64,000 nucleotides of DNA, from positions 1-64,000 of the forward strand of contig CAZUXY010000022.1 in NCBI GenBank assembly GCA_964624235.1, given 5' to 3'. Below the pieces are notes generated by a model. That model was not told where the DNA came from, made no database searches, and was given only the letters and a program-made list of their open reading frames with translations. The position numbers and the translations under genes were made by a program. Below, piece by piece: positions 59,883 through 64,000 of the stretch; positions within the stretch are counted from its first letter, which is position 1; every line of letters begins with the position of its first letter. Origin of the DNA: CAZUXY01 sp964624235. Its GTDB lineage: Bacteria > Spirochaetota > UBA4802 > UBA5368.

Positions 59883-61128
59883 TGTTCGCTTCTTTGATCA
59901 TGCAGAGTACCGCAAGGGCATTAAGGGACGTTTTTTTTACCAGGCTTGCGGAGTAAATGAATTCCGGCTCGGCGTTTATTGAATCATCCCGGAAGGAACA
60001 GTGGCTGTTGCCGCCGCAGGGACCGAGACCGTCAATGGTGGGGCACCGGTCCCAGAAGTAGTTACCGTCGCTGGTCCCTCCCCTTTTTTCCAGTTCAACG
60101 GCGATCCCCATAATTTCAGCGGCTCTATTCCAGTGATTAAAAAGAGAAGAACTCATCTCGTTTTCCGGCCAGCAGGGGACCGACCGTTCCATGGTGATCA
60201 TGGTTGAACAGGATATTCCATATTTATTTCTCACGCTGGTAAAACCGTTAAAAGCCGCGATTTCTTTTACGCCCCTGTCAAAAACCTCCTGTGTAAATGC
60301 TCTCATTTCGCCCCGGGCAAGAGCGCGGTCGGGAACACGGTTAACGGCGGAACCTCCCGAAACCATTCCGATGTTGACCGACAGTTCATTTGCCTTATCG
60401 TTGAGCCGGTCGATTCTTTGTATGACATCGGCAATCTGGACGATGGCATTGGCCCCTTCATCGTGGTTGCTTCCGGCATGGGCTGTTTTACCCGAAGTGC
60501 TGACCGTGAATAGCGCCCTGCCCTTTCGTGAAACGACAAGCCGGTAACGGTCAATGAGACCGCCATCTCCCTCAAACACCAGGCAGGCGAGAATTTTTTT
60601 CGGTCCCAAACGCTGCGTACACAGGCCGGCGAAATCATCGGAGTATTCCTCCTCCGATGCGTTGAAAAATAAATGCCATTCGGCGGCTTTGTATGCTTCT
60701 GGATACAACGTTGCCAGCGCATCGAGGAGCATGTACAGAGAAACGGTCCCGCCCTTTATATCGACAACGCCGGGACCATAAATCTTTTCTCCGTGCACGA
60801 GCCATCTGGAGTCATTTTCTTTTTCTTCTGATTCGCTGTAGACGGTATCGAGATGGGAAATGGCGACGATGGCAGCGTCATTGTTTCCCGGGCGCGACAA
60901 CACCAGATGTTCGCCGTATTCCGGTTTGACCGACGGCAGGGTCTCGACATCAAAGCCGAGGGAGTGAAACAGTTCGGCGGTGAGATGACCGCAGCGGTTT
61001 ACTCCTTCCCTGTTGGCCGTATGGGAATTAATCCCGACCATTTCCCTGAGCAGGGAGAGGTAGCGGTCTTCCCTGTCCAGCAAATACCGGAAAATTTTCC
61101 CGGCGGTTTGTTTATTCAATTCAATCAT
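59872..61128 (-). CDS. M20 family metallopeptidase (glutamate carboxypeptidase-like)
   Basis: This 418-residue zinc peptidase has the two-metal signature His92 and Asp94 in SHLDTV, Asp123 in GPGVVDIKGG and the Glu pair at 159-160 in NASEEEY. A dimerisation domain (GKTAHAGSNHDEGANAIVQIADVIQRI) and a late GGTSDGNYF motif complete the ArgE/DapE/CPG2-type fold. It hydrolyses a C-terminal amino acid or deacylates an amino acid; the substrate is unknown. It lies 65 bases downstream of an amino-acid permease on the same strand, suggesting joint use of peptides or acyl amino acids. Confidence 0.9.
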   Translation of the reverse strand: MIELNKQTAGKIFRYLLDREDRYLSLLREMVGINSHTANREGVNRCGHLTAELFHSLGFDVETLPSVKPEYGEHLVLSRPGNNDAAIVAISHLDTVYSESEEKENDSRWLVHGEKIYGPGVVDIKGGTVSLYMLLDALATLYPEAYKAAEWHLFFNASEEEYSDDFAGLCTQRLGPKKILACLVFEGDGGLIDRYRLVVSRKGRALFTVSTSGKTAHAGSNHDEGANAIVQIADVIQRIDRLNDKANELSVNIGMVSGGSAVNRVPDRALARGEMRAFTQEVFDRGVKEIAAFNGFTSVRNKYGISCSTMITMERSVPCWPENEMSSSLFNHWNRAAEIMGIAVELEKRGGTSDGNYFWDRCPTIDGLGPCGGNSHCSFRDDSINAEPEFIYSASLVKKTSLNALAVLCMIKEANIIS

Positions 61129-61193
61129 GTTCCATTATACCCTGCTCTCTTCATGCAGGGAGCCGCGATAATCTGATCCTTCGCGTGGTTTTT

Positions 61194-62591
61194 TTAAATA
61201 GTCACGATCCTGTTCCTGTAATAATATATAAGGCCGGTTGATGTCAGCGCCAGTCCCAGCAGGGAAGGAACCGGCGCCGATATAAACGTCACGATGCCGA
61301 ATGCGACATAGAACACGATGACCACAAGGGCGCTGTAGGGATACAGCCATGCGCGGTAGGGCCTTTCGGCATCGGGATACCTTCTGCGGAGTATGATGAG
61401 AGAAGCGATGGTCATGATATTGAATATGATACCGGTACAGGTGAAAAAATCAATGATTGCTTCATAAGCGTGCTTCGACAGGGAGGCGAAAAGCAGCAGC
61501 ACCGAAGCCCAGACTCCCTGGTAGATGAGGGACATATTCGGAGTGTTGAACTTCGGATGGATCAAACCGAAGCGCTTAAAAAAAAGGCCGTCCCGCGCCA
61601 TCGCATGCCATGTACGCGCTTTACAGAGTATCTGGGTACTGACATTCCCGAAAGTGTTTATCATCACCGCAACTGAAATCATGATTCCGCCGGATGTACC
61701 CATTGCAAGTTCCATTGCATCTACCGCAATCCATTTTGAGTCTTTGAATCTATCCATTGGAAGCTGATATAAATATGCCATGTTTGCTCCAAGGTAAAGC
61801 AGTATTACCCCGCAAATACCCATTAATAGGGATAGAGGAAGGTTTTTACGGGGATTCTTTACTTCTTCGGCCACGTAGGTCGCTCCTTCCCATCCGCTAT
61901 AGGCGAAAAAAACATAACGAAGCGCAGCTCCGAAAGCCACAATGGTTTCCCATGAAAAATTTTCAGGCCATAAATGCGAGGTGTAGTTTTTAAAAGATCC
62001 TGGTCCTGTAAAACAGAAACCTATCACCAGACCTAGTGCTATTATTTTAAAAAAACTGAACACGTCCTGAATTATGCCGCTCAGCATTACGCCATAACAG
62101 TTTACCGCGGTGAGCGTTGCTATGACCGCAAGGGAGAATCCGGTAATTACAATCGGAGGGAAAGGGTATCCGTACATAATATTCCAAAGAGCGCTGAAAT
62201 ATTCAGAAAACACAAGCGCGACCGCGGCGATGGAACCGGTTTCTGAAACGAAGAACATCGCCCAACCACGTAAAAAACTCCATACAGGAGGGTATGCTGA
62301 TCGCAGGAAAACATATGGCCCACCTGACTTTGGCATCATTGCAACCATTTCCGCATAGCAGACCGCGGCGAAAACGGTTATCAGTCCACCCACAATCCAT
62401 GCCGCACCGAACATGGAACTGGAAAGTACCAGTGCCATAACCGGTCCTGGTGTTCTGAAAATACCTGATCCGATAATTCTGTTGATTACAATTGATACGG
62501 TTTCAGGAAGGCCGAGTTCTCTTTTAAATTCAGTGTTTTCTGAAAAGAATATTTGTTCCTGCTTTTCAAAAGATACACCGGGACGGTTCAT
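61194..62591 (-). CDS. APC family amino-acid permease
   Basis: This 465-residue integral membrane protein has 12 predicted helices and the APC opening RELGLPETVSIVINRIIGSGIFRTPG (unwound helix 1 with GSGIF). It continues with GGPYVFLRSAYP and FFAYSGWEGATYVAEEVKNPRKNLP, the usual helix 6 and following loop. It should import an amino acid with protons or by exchange. It is probably in one operon with the M20 peptidase. Confidence 0.92.
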   Translation of the reverse strand: MNRPGVSFEKQEQIFFSENTEFKRELGLPETVSIVINRIIGSGIFRTPGPVMALVLSSSMFGAAWIVGGLITVFAAVCYAEMVAMMPKSGGPYVFLRSAYPPVWSFLRGWAMFFVSETGSIAAVALVFSEYFSALWNIMYGYPFPPIVITGFSLAVIATLTAVNCYGVMLSGIIQDVFSFFKIIALGLVIGFCFTGPGSFKNYTSHLWPENFSWETIVAFGAALRYVFFAYSGWEGATYVAEEVKNPRKNLPLSLLMGICGVILLYLGANMAYLYQLPMDRFKDSKWIAVDAMELAMGTSGGIMISVAVMINTFGNVSTQILCKARTWHAMARDGLFFKRFGLIHPKFNTPNMSLIYQGVWASVLLLFASLSKHAYEAIIDFFTCTGIIFNIMTIASLIILRRRYPDAERPYRAWLYPYSALVVIVFYVAFGIVTFISAPVPSLLGLALTSTGLIYYYRNRIVTI

Positions 62592-62678
62592 GGCAGCTCA
62601 TAAACTATGGAATGCGTATCGTTCAATCGATTCCTGAAAATCATTATATGTATTTGGGTAACCCAACTGAAGATTATA

Positions 62679-63254
62679 TCAGTTTTTTTTGATTTTCAGA
62701 CGTTCCACCATCTGCCCGAAAACATCGTACATGTCTTTGAATTCATCGTTGTCTCGCAGGGGGCGTATCTCGGGATATTCTCCTGAAATAATTTCTTTCA
62801 TATACTGTGTAATCACAAATATCGGACCGGCAATACGATTAGTCTGCCGTATGAGGAAATAATAAAGCAGTATGCCCTGAAAAAGAACAACAATAATCAT
62901 TACTATGATCAGCAGGGTGGTGTTGCGGACGATTCGGTTGAGGATCATAACATTATTGTCAAGAAGCTCAATGTTTTCAAGGAGGTTTTTTGATAATACA
63001 CCGGACGCTATATCCACATCATTGGCATTCTTAATTTTTGAAATATTTTTTAACGCTTCAATGTGATGTTCCTGGCTGATAATAATATCCTCCATTTTTT
63101 TTACTATTTTATCTATTTTTGTATTATTATCCACCGCATTAAAACCAATTACGCCTATGATAAGCGCCACAATAAAAATAACGATCCCCACCAGCGAAAA
63201 AGTGACTTTATGCTGAAAGGTTTTATCAACAACGATGGTCTTTCTTTTTTGCAT
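62679..63254 (-). CDS. Two-helix membrane protein ending in a HAMP domain
   Basis: A 191-residue protein with a first membrane helix (about 15-38), a helical four-helix-bundle-like periplasmic segment (40-110), a second helix (about 112-133) and a cytoplasmic HAMP-like module (RQTNRIAGPIFVITQYMKEIISGEYPEIRPLRDNDEFKDMYDVFGQMVERL). No kinase, cyclase or chemotaxis output domain follows; the gene ends there. It may pass a signal to a separate protein. The receiver gene upstream is a possible but unproven partner. Confidence 0.75.
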   Translation of the reverse strand: MQKRKTIVVDKTFQHKVTFSLVGIVIFIVALIIGVIGFNAVDNNTKIDKIVKKMEDIIISQEHHIEALKNISKIKNANDVDIASGVLSKNLLENIELLDNNVMILNRIVRNTTLLIIVMIIVVLFQGILLYYFLIRQTNRIAGPIFVITQYMKEIISGEYPEIRPLRDNDEFKDMYDVFGQMVERLKIKKN

Positions 63255-63464
63255 ACCGATTATTCCGATTTGATTTTTTACCCGGAACCGTAATGCATGA
63301 ATTGATATCCGCAGCTACGGTATTGGTGTTATTGAAGCTATATAATGTTCCGGGTTTATATAAATCAATAATAATTTGCTGGTACTGTATTGAACGCAGA
63401 AATCTATCTCTGATCATCAACCAGCGAATAGTATTCAATTTAGTAAACGTTTGGAACGCAGTTA

Positions 63465-63851
63465 TCAGTTAATTGAACATTTACGTGGTTCCAGTACATC
63501 GGCCACGATTGGGGGGATGTCCATTGCGTTGAAGGGTTTTTGTATATATTTCATTTTTTCTAACAGATCTTTATTTTTTGCATCCGAGGGTTTTGGTTGG
63601 GTGGTCAGGATGATCATAGGTATCCTGTTCTTTTTTGCCGTTTTTTCAATCGATGAGGACTTGTGTTTGTTTCGTTTCAGGCTGTCATCAAAAAGTATTA
63701 CATCGGCACCGCCTTTTGATAGTTTTTCGCAGCCATCCTCCATGGTATACGCCATCGAGATTTCAGGAAAACCGTTTTTTTCAAGAGTAACCGCGATGTC
63801 CATCGCGATAATCGGTTCTGATTCTATTATCAAAATTCTGGGGATATTCAT
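63465..63851 (-). CDS. Stand-alone receiver-domain response regulator
   Basis: This protein of about 128 residues is a single receiver domain with the acidic pocket ESE near residue 8, a putative phosphoacceptor Asp in DVILFDDSL and the conserved Lys in YIQKPF. There is no output domain. It probably acts by protein interaction or in a phosphorelay. The ATG at 63851 begins the domain; an in-frame ATG at 63887 would add 12 residues. The last bases of the window (63888-64000) hold nothing I can assign. Confidence 0.8.
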   Translation of the reverse strand: MNIPRILIIESEPIIAMDIAVTLEKNGFPEISMAYTMEDGCEKLSKGGADVILFDDSLKRNKHKSSSIEKTAKKNRIPMIILTTQPKPSDAKNKDLLEKMKYIQKPFNAMDIPPIVADVLEPRKCSIN

Positions 63852-64000
63852 ATCTGGGATTCCTGTGTTCTTTATTATTGTCGGCATCTTCTGATAAAGT
63901 TGATAAAGATTAATTAATTATTGTCCTCAATTCATCAGGTTGAAATTGTCGAAATTATCATTTTCCAGGTTATACTCAATATATCTATGTCTGATCTGGA

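Noticed and set aside
1..64000. CRISPR array
   Set aside because: No series of regularly spaced short direct repeats with unique spacers was seen; the only tandem array is the 85-bp tRNA-derived repeat, which has no spacers.

Overview
The window looks like a Gram-negative, motile, heterotrophic bacterium, most likely a spirochaete (Spirochaetota) assembled from a metagenome. The evidence is a UPF0164-family outer-membrane-type protein, a GGDGS/PKTIDND-type phosphofructokinase, two large methyl-accepting chemotaxis proteins, many lipoprotein or secreted periplasmic proteins, and two runs of N that are scaffold gaps. The phylum call is an inference; no rRNA or other decisive marker is present.

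Positions 1-27270 are an accessory and defence island. It starts with a HicAB toxin-antitoxin pair flanked by degenerate direct repeats, a GIY-YIG nuclease, a Cys-rich orphan, a secreted MORN-repeat protein, a small charged protein and a tyrosine recombinase. Next comes a GC-rich operon (5777-18109) resembling DISARM: a 1701-aa DExH helicase with a Cys cluster and a nuclease-like tail, a DrmD-like SNF2 helicase, an embedded PIN-domain toxin-antitoxin pair, and a DrmMI-like adenine methyltransferase. The C-terminal third of the methyltransferase is AT-rich, and a GC-rich remnant of the older C-terminus survives just downstream, so the recognition domain appears to have been swapped. An AT-rich HNH nuclease and a coiled-coil membrane protein follow. 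A DarT/DarG pair and an Abi_2 (HEPN) gene with a possible small RNA lie between two 226-bp direct repeats. The island's right end holds a filamentous-phage-type replication protein behind a nested hairpin, and a large serine recombinase whose last codons run antisense through tRNA-Asn. Beyond the tRNA is an 85-bp tandem repeat built from the 5' half of tRNA-Asn; a 100-N gap sits exactly at a unit boundary.

Positions 27500-64000 read as ordinary chromosome: a UPF0164 protein overlapping RNase PH; a TMEM43-like protein; a compact run of overlapping genes (beta-barrel-like protein, DUF192, HflX, LysM/M23 peptidase, TPR protein) followed by a GH18 protein; phosphofructokinase; a response-regulator diguanylate cyclase; a vWA/CsgG-like lipoprotein interrupted by a 10-N gap; HtpG; a gamma-carbonic-anhydrase-like protein; an MFS transporter; a ribbon-helix-helix protein; a YhhN protein; a corrinoid protein with a URO-D-type methyltransferase; an acyl-CoA ligase; a Cache protein; two chemoreceptors; tRNA-Arg and tRNA-His; a second MORN protein; a second M23 peptidase; an M20 peptidase; an APC permease; and separate HAMP and receiver proteins.

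The main interest is the layered island: a three-gene DISARM-like core carrying its own toxin-antitoxin module and a visibly exchanged specificity domain, stacked with DarTG, Abi_2, HicAB and a small mobile element at a tRNA gene.
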